Assembly: GCF_949628215.1 (NCBI RefSeq)
Contig: NC_134276.1
Coordinates: 34,087,226-34,151,225, forward strand
Origin: Phalacrocorax aristotelis
Lineage: Eukaryota > Chordata > Aves > Suliformes > Phalacrocoracidae
Reading direction: 5' to 3'
DNA length: 64,000 nt
Both the position numbers and the translations under genes were made by a program. Positions 39,039-52,268 of this stretch are shown here, piece after piece; the first letter of the stretch is position 1; each line of letters opens with the position of its first letter. Under the pieces are notes generated by a model. The model did no database searches and was not told where the DNA came from. It saw nothing but the letters and a program-made list of their open reading frames with translations.

Positions 39039-42000
39039 AAATTTGGTATCTAATAATTGATGCTGAACCAAACATGGAGCCTCCATGAGTCAGTGAGATG
39101 GACACCTTCACAAAAAACATCCTTCCAACTTTCCCACCTCTTCTTTTACAGCATATTTGGTCCCCATTTAAGGCATCTGCTGTCTCCACTGACTGTTTGG
39201 AGAACCTGGATACAGGCCTCATTTAGATGGCTGAAACTGAGGTAGAATCAATACTAAGTTGGCATCATGTAATGCTCTTCACTCTGATTTGTGTTAAAAT
39301 TCACCACCTTTTAGAGAAACAACCCAAGGTCTATTTACCTCTACAGTCTCAGCCACCCCTTCTACTATATCTTCTCATCTTGTTTATGCCTTTACATGGG
39401 ATTTAAACAATGTCTCAGAAACCTAACCCTCATATGACTGGCACTTGAAAGGCCAGAGGCCATTGTGCCCTACTGATGGCAGTCCATTTTATCTAGTCAG
39501 TTAATGCTAATGCTTCTCTGACATCTGTAATGTTTAAGTATTTATTAAAGGATGTGTTTTATCAAACAGCACAAGAACTTTCTTGGACCACTCATGCAGA
39601 TGTGGTTCCAGGGAAACAAAATGAACATTTAGTTCAGAAGTGAAAATTTTCATTTGTGAGTGCATGTCTAGAAAATATGTAAGGACATACATGTATTTAT
39701 GTGTATTTTACCATAACCCTACTGCCTTATTTACATTGACACCTGTGAATTTCAGCTCCTAGATGGAAGTTGAAAGTGACATTTTGGAGGAATAACCCAC
39801 AAACGATAAAGTAGAGCAGAGTGTGCATGTCTACACCTTTACTAAGAGAATTAAAATAAATAACAGATCATCACAATTGAGCTGATTTCAAGGACCATAA
39901 GGCAGGTGATGAATTCTAGCATGCGCTGAGGTTATATCAGATAACATTATCATTTGACATTTTTTCCGGATAACCCGTTTCCTGCTTCAGATTTTATTAT
40001 GTATTTCAAATGAAGAGGAAATTCTAGGTAGTGCAGCTGCCTTGCTGTGTTATGTGACTCCAGCCTGCCAATAGCTGATTTCTGATGCAGTTTTAGCGCT
40101 GTGGATGCTGGCTCAGAGTGCGATAAGCAGCACAGTTCCTGGTTAACACAGATACTTCCTTTAGTTCTGCAACTGGGGCCAGCTCAGATACTGCAAATAT
40201 CTCAATATCTATCCCTTGCTTGCTAAGAAGCAGCTGCCAATTGAATACACAAAAGAGGGTCCCTAAGTCTGAGCATTTTATGGTGCATCACATTTGGGGA
40301 ACTTTGTGTGTTTTGGGGTGAGGAAGAGATTGGTAGGAAGTAGGAATCTGCTTGGATCTTGGAGGTATTTAGGATTTGGACTCAAAACAACAGAAGGAGG
40401 CAGGATCTTCCCAGGGACAATCACTGGAGGAGTGGGGCTAACGTCTCCCTAACTGCATGATATGGAAGGACCCTGGGAGGACACATGTTCTTTCTTAGTT
40501 ATCTAAGCCAGGGCACTAATGCTGAGGAAGAAGAGGGGAGGATGAGTAGCCCCCACCTCCCTCGGAGGGATGTGTGCTGTCCTGTCTGTGCTGCAGAGAG
40601 GGAAAGCTTTCCAGTACACAGATATAGGAGTCAAAAAAAAACCCAACCAAAAACAAAAACAAAACCCTTGTCTCATCTACTGGCCCACTGGGGTAAGTTA
40701 CTTCAGCTCCAAGTAAAACACAGTTTAGCTTTAATAACAATTATAATGGTGATGCCTAAGGATTAACCGAGGACCCCATCTGTCTAGGGGCTGCACAGAC
40801 ACAAGGAAACAGTCTCTGTCTTTAAAGCCTGTATCCAAAATGGGCATTGGTGGGGGCAGGCAGGACTCACAGCAGATGCAAAACAAGTCATTGTGGCAAA
40901 GGTGGTATCAGTGCAAAATGGATGCAGAGCTTCAGCAGCGTGGGAAAGGGGTTGCTGTGGGACAGGCGAGCTAAGAAAGAGTGAGAGATAAGGATAGCAT
41001 ATAGAGGAGGACTCGAGCTGAGCAGAGGTGAAGCAATGGGGTGGCAGAGATGCCACAAGGAGCAAGATATGAGCAAGCAGACTGTCAGAGCAGGGAGAAA
41101 AAATGAAGGTAGCAAAAGTCCCAGGCATGCTTTCTCAACTCTGCTGGCCACAGGTTTCCCGAAGACCATGAGTGGAGGCAAGACAGTGTTACCATGCAAA
41201 TCAGAGAGGATTTCAAGTCAAGAGACGTGCCCTCACCACCAGTCTGGGGCTGGAAGGAAGGTACTACTTCAGGAAAATGTGGCCCTGTTTTCTCTCTCTC
41301 CAACAGCCATCCCAGCATTGCTCGTTCTCCCTTACAGAAATTATTCTGGACACTTCTCTTTCCACACAGCGGGCAGGAGTATTCAGAGGAGAAAAGCTTA
41401 GCCTGTGTTTTTCTGAGCCAGTGAAAAAATTTCACTGCTCAGCTCTCAGCAAAATTAGCAGCTAAATCCTTGAGTTCAGCTTCAAAAATCTCAGCCAGGT
41501 TATTCATTGCTGTTGTTATTCTGTATTCAGCTAATTTTGGCCAGGCGTATTATTTATGATCCTAAACAATGTCCCGGTTATTCTTTGCTATCACACTGAG
41601 TTAGGACACAATGGGATTGCTTAGAACAACCTGCAGATATCAACCCTTTCTTGCACAGAAATCAATGCTTGCAGGAAACAGCACAGAGATGTGAACATGT
41701 CAGAAGACACAGTTGTGGTCAGTTGATTCCACGAACGTGCTGGGCATCTGAGGCTGCTTTTCCACTCCGTGAGTCTAAAGAACCTATTGAGTATTCTAGT
41801 CTTTGATGTATGATTTCCAAGAGCTACTAACGTTGCATGGTACTGTGAGGGTTATTAACATCAAAATGATTTGTTGATAATTTTGGGAGGTGAAGTTCTA
41901 AATTTCTTCTTTGACCCCTGCAAACCCAAGTGACTTTCAAGTTTGGCAGAGCAAACCTCCCCCTTATCTGTGCAATTTATAGGAATGGACCCAGAAAAGT

Positions 42001-45000
42001 CCGTGTTGAATGTTCCTGCTCACAAAGCTTTATATGACTCAGTAGCAGCTTAAACCACAGGCAGCATCAATGTTTGCACCATCAATTATTTTGAAAGGGA
42101 AATAGATTTCCATTTTCATGAAGCGGAGGAAGATAAAGTGATGTCTTATGAACTTCCTCTTATGTGTCAAGCTGGCTTGGTTGATTTTTTCTTTTTTTGG
42201 ATAGCACTTAATCATGTTGGGTCTTTTCCAGGAAATGACAATTTACAAGCTTTTGAAACTTATACTCCCCCTCTTCACTAGTCAGAAAGTATGACCTAGT
42301 TTAAGTTACAGCTTGAAGATGTGACCTAGTTTTACAGGTAGCCTGCACCCATTGTGTTCAGCTCAGCGTTGTAAAATTTGGAAATCCACTTTGTAAAAAG
42401 TGAGCTAGACTGTCACTTCCAGTCATTGCTCCTTTTTACCTGGCCCCTGAAAAGTTAACAGTAATGCCTAATTCAGAAAGATCTGGACAAAATATTTTTA
42501 GAGGTACTTGGTCTCCTAGGTACAGGTCTTCAGAAATACTTTGCTGCCCAGCCCCAGTGATCAAACAAAAGGCCTAGGGGCTCTTTTGTAAATCCCTGCA
42601 AAGGATGGTCATCTGAGGAGCACAGTTTAAGAGCACTTTGGCGCTGAAGACACGGCTGGGTTGCCCAGCAGTTGAGGCACAATGAATGGCTGGCACTGCT
42701 GACAAGGGAATAACCTGGGAGAAACACGGAGGAGCATGGGGAGGATACAGCTGCCATTTTTCTCCTTCTCACACAAACAATATGCAATTACTGAGGAAAA
42801 TGCTCCTCACTTGTCTGGTCTCCCTATATCATGGCTGAGTGTTCAAGCACCTCAAAACATTGACCACATGTAATGTTTTTTAAAGAGCCTGGACGTATTC
42901 ATGGCTTTGGCGTTATCTTAGTACAGCAGTGGGCTTATTTCCTCTGGGGCAGAAAGCACCGGCGTGCTTTCTCTCTACATCTCAACTTGGATTAGGCAGG
43001 AGTTGCTCAGATGGGGGAAGTTCTGACCATGTGCAAAATCAGAAGAATTTGCATCCTTAAAAGCAAAGATAGATGGTGATGGTAAATCCTTCCACACAGA
43101 AATGGTCTGGCGGGTTTTCTGGAAGCAATTTTCCTCTTAAATGCTTTGATTCTAGCAGAGCATGTCACAGCTCTAGCAAAGGCATCAAAACCTTAATGAG
43201 TATGTCCTAACTGCTAACTACCACTTGCAGATGTCTCCATGTGGTCTCCTACTACTTTTCCAAACTTTCCACTGCATTAAATAAGGCTCTGCCTTAAACA
43301 GTGAGAATAACTGAGGACATTGTTCAGTGTCACACCCAAACAGATAAAGAAGAAGAGGAATAATATTAGAGAGAATAGTTTGCATTGATTAACCAAGGAA
43401 GCGCTGCTGTAATTAAAATGGAAGTTCCTCTATGTGGAAAGCTGTACATGATCACATTCACACAGCAGTGGCTTTGGAGTAACGAGCCAGGCATCTAACG
43501 AACGGCTTGCTTCCATAGCAGAAGAAACACCAAAATGTGCAGCGCTGAAATTGAGAAGCGATGCAGAACTTGAGGCTTCAGAGGCATACACTGAGTTAAT
43601 TTTCCTCTTAACAAAAAATAATTGCCCTACAAACATGAATATGGAGGGGTCCTGCTGATGGTTACATGTCATCTCCTTTGCATATAAATAGGAATGGGTT
43701 AGGTGAACGTGGTATTGCAAGGGTTATTTGCACCACCTGAATCTAGGTCACATCAAGAAATTCAAAGAAAACTTCTGAGTTTACCGATACATTTTTAGCA
43801 AGTACCACATTTCCGAGTACGCAGGAGTTGATAATATGAGAAATACCAGTATTTCGTTTAGCCTGGCCTTTTCTCATTTTAAAATTAGTGCTGTGGTGAA
43901 CTTTTGGGTAAAGGTTATTTAATGTGAAACAAACATGTAGGAAGCCCAAATTTGGCTGCCTGTTTTCATGGCTGAAGCAGCACGGTGCTCACTGTCACCT
44001 TCATTCCTATTTTACTCTCCATGAGAAGCTGACTGGCGTGTGCTGGCCTTGATGTTCAACCCAAACTACTGACTCCAAACAAAAGACCGCGATGAAAGAT
44101 AGTTCATCGGTAACCATTGGGCAACATCAGCTATAATTACTTCGAGAGGAGGAGCTGGTATTAAACCCATGGTACATTCTTGGTGTTGGTCCTTATTTTA
44201 GTGGCTCTTATAGTCTGTTATTTTTTCCTCCCTCTAATGGCCAAGAGGGAGAGGAGATCCTGCCCTGGCAGCGGGAACTTGCTCCAGCAGACTCTTTGGT
44301 AACTGGCCCATTCCCATTGTTGATTCAGACTGTCTCGTGTTGGGAGCAAACCCACATTCATATACTTTTTTTTTTTTCTGTAAGAACTTAAATTACTTTT
44401 CATTGAATGTGTCTCCAGCCCATAATGGTCATAAAGGCCATCTGTGCTCCCGGGTGTTTGGCTCGCAAGCGGAGGGCAGCGGATGCTGACTGGAGCCTCC
44501 TCTGCTGTCCGCCTCTCAGCTGCATGAATGTCATTGATACCTGGGCAAAAGCAACAAAAATAAAACAAAACAAACCAAAAAGCCTCCCTACCACTAAAAA
44601 CTTCTGCTTGGGTTGTGTTTTACACACATTGCACAAGCACGTGTGATAGGGCAATGTGAAAGTCTCTGGCAAGTCAGGTGTGTCATATCTCTTCTCCCAC
44701 CCTAGATTATGGCCTCAGGAGTTAGGATGCAGCAACAATGAGCCCATGTTCCTGTTCCTGGCCTGTTCCTTTTTAATACAGGCACAGAAATGCCAAAACA
44801 ACTTATAATCTTCCTTCATGGCAGATCTCACAAGTGGTACAAAGACTTGTCACTAATGAGCAAATACTGTTCCCAGGGCTGTATTACTCTCAGTTACATG
44901 TAGACTATATATGCTATATTTGAAATAGATACAACTAATGGCTCTTATGTAGAAGAAACATTACTTGCATTGTTGCTACATTTTAAAGCAGTTCATACTG

Positions 45001-48000
45001 CACAGAGTGACAAATACCAGCGTACACTAAAATAGCCACTTCCTAAAAAAGGCTTAAAAAGAAACTGTCTCATATAAAACTATTTATAATACCAATCTTA
45101 TGGATGTCAGCAAGAAAACATCTACTGATTTCAAAGTGAGAAGCTAAGCCCTTTCTTACCAGTACAATATTAACCAAGATGAATAAAACTGAATAAATTG
45201 TAACAAGCAATTTAGGTATTTGGGGGAAATTTTTCGCATTCAGCAAGTCTCACAGCACAGCTGGGCCAATAGGCTTCTCAATTATCTTTTTTTATGTGGG
45301 CTGCTTTGTTTTACAATCTCACACATCAGCAAAATTCTGCAAGTGTACAGATGGCATATACCAGAGAACAAGAGCAAACTTGAGGAAATTTGTTTGGATG
45401 TTTTCAAATAAATCATGGCAGCTTTTCTATTTGGCTCATATTTTTGCAAAAAAAAAATAGTTTTTTAAATGTAGTTTTCAGACAAATTGAAAAAAAAGTA
45501 AAATAGCCAGATAACAAGGCAGAAGTAGAATAAAGGGCTACTAATCCACGGGCAGCAGAATGCTGCACTGCAGTCCAACACACTTGATACTAATTTGTAA
45601 TACTGCTTTTTATATTTATAATAAGGCTAATGAGGTTTAAATACAATTGTCTCTTCTTATTCATAGTGGTACAATAGGACTGTTAAATTCGAGAGAAAAT
45701 GCAGATTCACGTAAGTAGTAATTCAACTCTACATTTACAGGTGACAATAGATGGTAAAATAGACAGCTGCTATCAGGGAACAGTAAACAAACTGAAAACG
45801 TTTTGTGCTGCCAGATTATTCTCTAATTTATTACTCTCTATTGACAGTGATAGATCAAAGAAGAAAAAGGCAGAAGCTCAGGCCCGGACCTTTGTTGCCC
45901 ACACGGGTTTATTTTAGCTCTCTTGCTGGCTCTGTTTTGACCTGCTTGGAGGAGGTCCCTCTGTCGAGCCCCAGGGCGTGCAGCACATATGCTCAGTTTC
46001 ATGCGATAAAAACACAACTGAGTGGGTTGCAACTTGGTAGTATCTTCTCCTTAAGAGGGAGGCTGGCTTAAGCTGCAAGGCTGTATGCCACTCAGTGCCT
46101 CGTAACTCCAGCCCTCTTCCAGTTAGCAGGACAGAAATAACCTAACTAGCCGTTTCCAGAACTGCAGTTGTTTTTCCAGAGCAAAGATCTGGAGCCATGA
46201 TGAGTGATAAACCATTAAACCAGACGGACCTTGTTTTGTTTAAGCTGTGTTACTGCGTGTGATATTTTACTGCAGAAAAAATAATTGGTGAAGCTCACGT
46301 TGCAAAATGCTGCAAGTAACCCAGGGAGCTGGTCAAACTTCTGTGGGACACAGAAAGCATTATATCTGGGAGATGTTTATACAAAAAAAAAAAGAGTAGA
46401 CACTCTGCAAATGGTGGCTAACTAAAGCAGTGTCATTGGTTATTAGCTCCCAGAGGGCAAAATAAGCGTGCACAGGTTAGGCCATTTGCTGTACATCAGT
46501 TCCCTGGGATGTCAGCAGGTTGGAGAACCCACGCTGGGGTCAGAGCAAGCACATGAACTAGGCCAGCAATAAACTACAGACCAGCAATGAAAATCTGCTC
46601 CACTCTAGGCATTCATAGCCAACATCTGTGGTGAACTGATTTTATCTGTGCCTGTGGAAAGCCATGATTCTGGCATCTGGGTTTTTTTTTTGTGATACAG
46701 TGAGGAAAAAATCATTCCAAGAATCTCACTCACTCGGTCCAATTAATAGCAAAGAGTAAGTTAAAATCCTTCAAGCCGGTGGGACATGAGGTAAAAACAT
46801 TAAAAATATTGTGTACAGGAGAGTATCTGAACTTCCCAAACAGTTACTTTCCATGTGGTCGTGTTTCAGCGCTCCAAAATCCATGACCTGCTGGGAAGGG
46901 GGCAGGGGGAGGAGACCCTGTTTGTGAATCCTCCCCTTATGGAGTCGGGGTCCCCAAAACCACCCACCAGGCAGCCTTACTCACACCTGGTAGTACAGAC
47001 TTAGGGGCTGAGGGAGTTTGGGACCTACAGGATGAGGTAGCAGCTACAGCATGGTTATGAAGACATGATAGCACCTAAAATGTGAGCTTGGTGGTCAGAG
47101 AAGGATTCTGGCATCCTCTGCTAAAAGAACAACCAGGGATCTCACGCAGTGAATGAATCAAGAACCAGAAGGTTGGAAAAATGAATCTATCATTTTGTGA
47201 CTTGCAGCACGTAAGGAGCTGAAAGCAACTGGAGTTCCTGCTTGTCTTCTGTCATAGCCAAACGTAAATTGATGTGAATTTGATGTGCAGTCTGCGGGAA
47301 AAGCAACGTGTCTCACGCAAGAGGGCAGGCGGGAGAGAGCACATGGCTCAAGCACTGAACGAATGGCAGGAAAATATGCCCTTGCTAAACTTCATAAAAT
47401 GGATTGTGACCAGATAGCAGTAAATCAAAGATAGACAACCCCTCATCTCCACCCCAGCACAAACACTTCCTTGGAAACACCGCTAGAAACCCCAGCACAG
47501 TCAGACTTAAGGTTAAAAGAAGCCGAAAACCGAAACAGATGAAGTTGCCCAGAAGTTTGTGAAATCTGATTTAAACAACTTCAAGCTGACACAGGTTTCT
47601 CAGTTTTTCATAACCAAGCTTTTCTTTGGAGCGAGTCACATCTCATAACATTACGCAAAGGTGCAGGATCTACAGGGTCAGACCCCAGTGAGTTAAAAAA
47701 AACCAACCACAGCAGTTGGCGAAGGTTGTGATCCCAGATACCAGCAACCAGGAAATACTGGACAAGAAACCAATAGAGAGAGGGAGAAAGAACAAGAAAT
47801 TGCCTGCATATACATGTAAGAATACTTTCTGCTTTAGACGTGAGTTTTCTCAAATCATCGTAGCGAAATGCTGCCGATGGTCATGTTTGTGAAGTCTAAC
47901 GAGACCAATTTCATAACAGCAAATGTATAAGCATGCGATAATTGTTTGGAGCCCTCCAAAGCTGGTGCATCAGCATGGACTGCTTCGTGTCCCATCTCCT

Positions 48001-49909
48001 GATTCCTTATTCCCCAACTCCTTTTCTTCATTCCTATCCAGCTCAGCTCGTGCACCAACACTTCAAAAATCTTTTTGACTAACGTGATTCTTGTTTTCTA
48101 TCCAAAGACAAGGCAAAGTCCCCTGAAAGTGGGCCAGATAAGGGGAAGTATGCCTAGAACTGACCCAAGGCTGTTGCTACCACCAGGAAAAAGAGCTGTA
48201 AGTCAGTGAGAGCTGGGTGAGCAGGAGGCACTGGCAGCTGGAAGGAGCCAGAGAAAAGGAAGTGGGATAGACAGAAAAAGAAACACTCACTGGCTGGAAA
48301 GAGCTTGGGAAGGCGGGGGGAGGAGTACCCAGGTGCCAAAATATGCAATCGTAACCCCATGTATGAAAATTTAGTTTTTTAGCAAGAACACAGTAAGATT
48401 ATATGAATGTTTACATGCACACAAATACACTGAATTCCAAATAAACTATTTCCAAGGAAGATTTTTTTTAAACTTCAAATTTCAGCAAATAATCATTTGC
48501 TGAACCCACAGACTGAAGTTACCTTTTGAAGATTAGAAAATAAGAGCCACATGTATCTTTCTCAGCCAAGAAAGCACTACCTGCTTCTCCATTAATTGAT
48601 TAGTCTATTCTCTTCATTAATTGCCCCCTGATGAAGCAATCAAATAAATGAAGGAGACAGAAAAGAACGGACACTTCCAGGGAAAGACTTGGTTTTAGGA
48701 AGGTCAATGCTGGAGCAGGTGGTTTTACTTTATCGTCTTGGCATGCATGCCCAGGCTGCCTCAAATGACACCACTGAAGCTTTCCGATCTGTGGCTGCTC
48801 TGATATAAAGAGCAAAACCAAACCATACTGACAGCTCTGTGTAGTTTCCCGCTTCCCTTTAGATGCATGTAAGGGCAAGACAGGCAGAATAGGATCTCCT
48901 GTTTGCTTTCTTTTTTGCAGAGGGAATAACCAGACCTTGGCTCCTAATTATAACCCCCAGGGTAGCCTTACAGAGCCCCATGAGGACTATTTTATCGCAT
49001 TCCTCCCATCTAGTTCATCACAGAGCTGGACAATTTACACCCAGAGGACAGTAAGGCAACAGGAAAAAAAAAAAAACAAACCCAAAACAAAATCAATTAG
49101 GGCTGAAGTCATCTCACAAGGGAAATTTCAAGCCCTATATTGCATTGCATTCAGATGCCTACAGTGCTCCTCATGAGCACAGATGCAGCACTAAACTAAG
49201 CCGCAGAAACCTTCTTCTAACCTCTGGTAACCAACAAGTGCCTTCCCAGGGGCTCAGTGCACACCACAGGTGCTGCCAGCTTCTCTAGCACACACTCATA
49301 GCCCGCAGCCACTGTCAGATGACATTTAGTGCTGGTGGTTCCCCTCCCTCTTATAATGCCATACATAGGCAGAGCATTTGCAGAGGTTAACAGCTCAACT
49401 TTCAAATCCCCGTCCTGACTTCTCCAGAGGGCGACTTCAGCCCCAGAGCAGGCACAAAGAGCCGGCATTTTTCTCCCAGCCTGCTAATGGGCATCTCTAT
49501 AGTGGGGACAAAAATGTGATTCTTTGACTGTGACCTGTAGCTCTTGAAAATTTGAAAGAGAAAACCCAGATTCTTCAGTCATTCCTGATTTTGACCTGAC
49601 AACTGCTTATGTTTTACACCAAACGGGAAGGCCTCATTTCCAGCTAAATTTCCAACCCGATGATGTAACCCTACTTGAAAGTGGTGGATGCATGTTTGGA
49701 GCCAAATCAAAACTCCATAAAATTCATTGTATTTCTCTCAAAATAGTCAATTTGTGCCTCAGTTTTCTTGAGTTAGAGCACACCCAACCTGCGTGTTCTG
49801 AAATCTGAACAATATGACCAAAGCTGCACAAGAAACGGAGGAACACAGGAAAACAAAGAAATCACAATATTGATTTTTTTCTAGAAATATATTTTGTAAG
49901 AAACCAATA
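39039..49909. other. Intergenic DNA downstream of TNFSF11, no recognised genes
   Basis: Both strands carry only short frames. Overlapping frames on opposite strands at 40784-41465 and 44218-44672 lack known motifs. Homopolymer runs occur near 44365-44377 (T) and 49063-49076 (A). I looked for FAM216B, which follows TNFSF11 in mammals, and did not recognise it. Confidence 0.55.
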
Positions 49910-51846
49910 TTAACAATAGGAAGAAATGTTTATTATACAGTATAATTGCTTTAATTCAACTCAGTTCCTTATATAAAAAAAAGCCTGAGGATTTGTACGA
50001 AGCCTCAATTCCTACAGATTTGAGTCTTTTGCCTTCTATGATTCCTTCAACGCAGTAGAGCAGGTTTTCCCCTCACCATCCTTACAGCACCCAGACACCC
50101 CTAAATCCTCCCTCATCCCTGCCCAGATGTACTCTAAACATCACCCATCCTATTTGCAGCTCCCTCCTATGTCGGATTCCGCCCCCACCCTCGGGTTCCA
50201 TCCACTCCCCTCTTTTGGCCAAGCAACTACGCAAGCGACAACCCATGTTGCAGCTAGCTAGGCGCCTCCCTGTATTATTTTGTTGGCTAATATGAACAGT
50301 GGCCAGCCACTGACAAATAACATGTAACAGCTGAGTTGTTCTCGGCTGTCTGTTCTCATAAAACCTGTAAGAATATCTCTTAACGCTGCCATTCACCTGC
50401 CAAATCTGGCAGAAGGGTGCAGAGTTTTAAAAGCTAAAAGGGGAGACAAGGACAGGCGATGCAACGACATAAGCTTCACTTTTTCAGGAAACTAAGCTAA
50501 AAAAGTTGTTACTCAATTGCAGAATTTACAACTTGCAGGTTTCGTTGTGGGGAAAATATGCCTGTTCAGTAATTATAAATACCCCTAATACATTTCTGTG
50601 GTGTATTATGCATTCATTTTTTTAAAAAAAATGTATTTACTTTTTAGGTAATGCCAGCTTTATAACGCCAATTACCCTCCAGGTTTGAAAGGCACCCAGT
50701 GACCAGCATTCTGGTGTAATTATTCGTGACATTGGTGTGATTCCTCCCCTCCCAATAATACTGACAAGTTTAACAGAAATCTATTAAGTTAAAAAGAACA
50801 ATATATATTACATTTGCTAATTGCAAACAACCTCTTTTAGCTGCGATTTTTCCCATTGGGATTAAAAAGTGCACCAGTTTAACATGTCTGTACATTAAGA
50901 ACAGTTTAAAACATTAAATATACAAACAGCAAGAGATTTTAAATATTTTGTATCAAATACTATAGGACAATATAATTTACATTATTTTTTTTTTTACACA
51001 AAACATTACACCTGAAATATAACTTTAGATATCACAGAATATAAAAATACATACTTTTTGTCTAAAAAAAAGTCTTTGCAGGTTCTGGCACAATGTAATA
51101 CTTTAAAGGCACACCGATTTTGGCAGTCTATATTTGCAATTAACTGTGCAACGATAATAAAAATGACCTGTAATTGACCTTTTGGAACTGCAAGGCCAGA
51201 TGAACTCCCTTCTTCCTGGAATCGCCCTTTTAAGCAGGTTAAAAACCTAAATTGAACCGTTTAGGTGTTCTGCAACTCATTTCTTCTATGGCCTAAGCTC
51301 TCCAACACTAATCCAGCAAAGCAAGAACAGGCTTAACTAAGCATGTGAAAAGCCACATCAAATGCAATGGGATTAGTCATACTTTCACAATCTTTGCTGT
51401 CTCAGGGTCAAAACACTCAACCCCAAGCAAAATTGAGCCCTAAATGCAAGTTGGGAGCCAAGTTCTGTCCTGACTTACGTTTGCGCCAAAACTAGTAAGG
51501 AGTAGCACAGGTTAAAAAGTCAGGGCAGAACTTGGAAAGAGAAGTTCAATAATATTAATTGCTCTGATTTCAACTACACTGATGTAAAAGTCATAATGAC
51601 CTTACTGAAGCCAGTGGAGACACACGAAGCAAAACTGCTATAAGACTGAATCAGGAGAACTATGTAATTTTGCCCTTCTGTGCATTTGTGGGACTCCCAC
51701 TGGAGTCAGCACTGGGCAAAAACGTGTCTTTAGAGATACATGGCTTATACAGATGCAATTGGGTTGCAAAAGATTTTCAGTTCTGCCTTCAAGTTGTTTC
51801 TGGACCACTAAAACCCCAAACAATTTTCAGGACACTAAAGAAAGAT
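49910..51846 (-). other. TNFSF11: Putative TNFSF11 3' untranslated region (extent uncertain)
   Basis: Directly downstream of the stop codon is about 1.9 kb of mostly AT-rich sequence with a few ATTTA pentamers on the minus strand (for example opposite 50573-50577 and 50939-50947) and long A/T runs. The only canonical AATAAA I see on this strand in the interval is opposite 49929-49934, which sets the suggested end. The actual end could be earlier, for example near 50560-50800. The stretch 50040-50400 has a different, more GC-rich composition and may not belong to the transcript. ATTTA elements would fit the unstable mRNA typical of cytokines, but that is inference. Confidence 0.4.
49929..49934 (-). 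promoter_or_regulatory. Candidate polyadenylation signal (AATAAA) for TNFSF11
   Basis: The plus-strand TTTATT reads AATAAA on the minus strand, followed within about 20 to 50 bases by a T/GT-rich stretch (opposite 49861-49925). It is the only canonical hexamer found between the stop codon and this point. A weaker or variant signal nearer the stop could be used instead. Confidence 0.35.
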
Positions 51847-52268
51847 TCAGTCTAAATCCCTTACTTTAAACGCCCCAAAATAAGTCGCTTCTTGCGACGA
51901 ATCCAGTAGCAATGGGTTTGATACCTGGATACTTATCATTTCACCAGATTTCAATTTAAAAAAACCTCCGATATTGACAGAATAAAAATGAAATTCTGAA
52001 TTCCCTGACCAGTATTTGGTGCTTCCTCCCTTCATCAACACATCAGAGCGCCTTATTTTAAGGTTTGTCTTAGTCATATATACCATCAACTGAAGCCCTC
52101 TTTTAGTCAGGTTTCCTGAAGTTTCATGATGTCTAAAACAAATGTTGGCATAAAGGTAGTAAAATCCATCTTGATTAACTATCAGCTTTCCGTCACTGAA
52201 TGTCATATTCGATAAGTTTGCCTGGCCTTTGTTGTGATGCCAGGATGTGAGGTTCACTTTCCGAGTTC
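51847..52268 (-). CDS. TNFSF11: TNFSF11 (RANKL) terminal coding exon, TNF-homology domain
   Basis: This exon encodes the last 139 residues of the ligand and ends in TGA. TNFSF11 is a type II membrane cytokine of the TNF superfamily. As a homotrimer it binds RANK (TNFRSF11A) to drive osteoclast formation, and the decoy OPG competes for it. Identification rests on long near-identical runs with mammalian RANKL, for example [19 protein letters not shown] and [19 protein letters not shown], and the ending [10 protein letters not shown]. The splice acceptor is a strong pyrimidine tract ending cttcag just above 52268. The open frame continues past it to 52308, but that part is intron. The first two bases complete a glycine codon begun in the previous exon. 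Three N-glycosylation sequons are visible (NLT, NMT, NLT). The loops that face the receptor differ most from the human protein. The frame is intact, with no sign of decay. Confidence 0.97.

Noticed and set aside
45667..45710. Possible 44-base exon: pyrimidine tract with ttcatag before it and gtaagta after it, plus strand
   Set aside because: The splice-like signals are good, but the encoded residues match nothing known and no partner exons were found. Such pairs arise by chance in a window this large.
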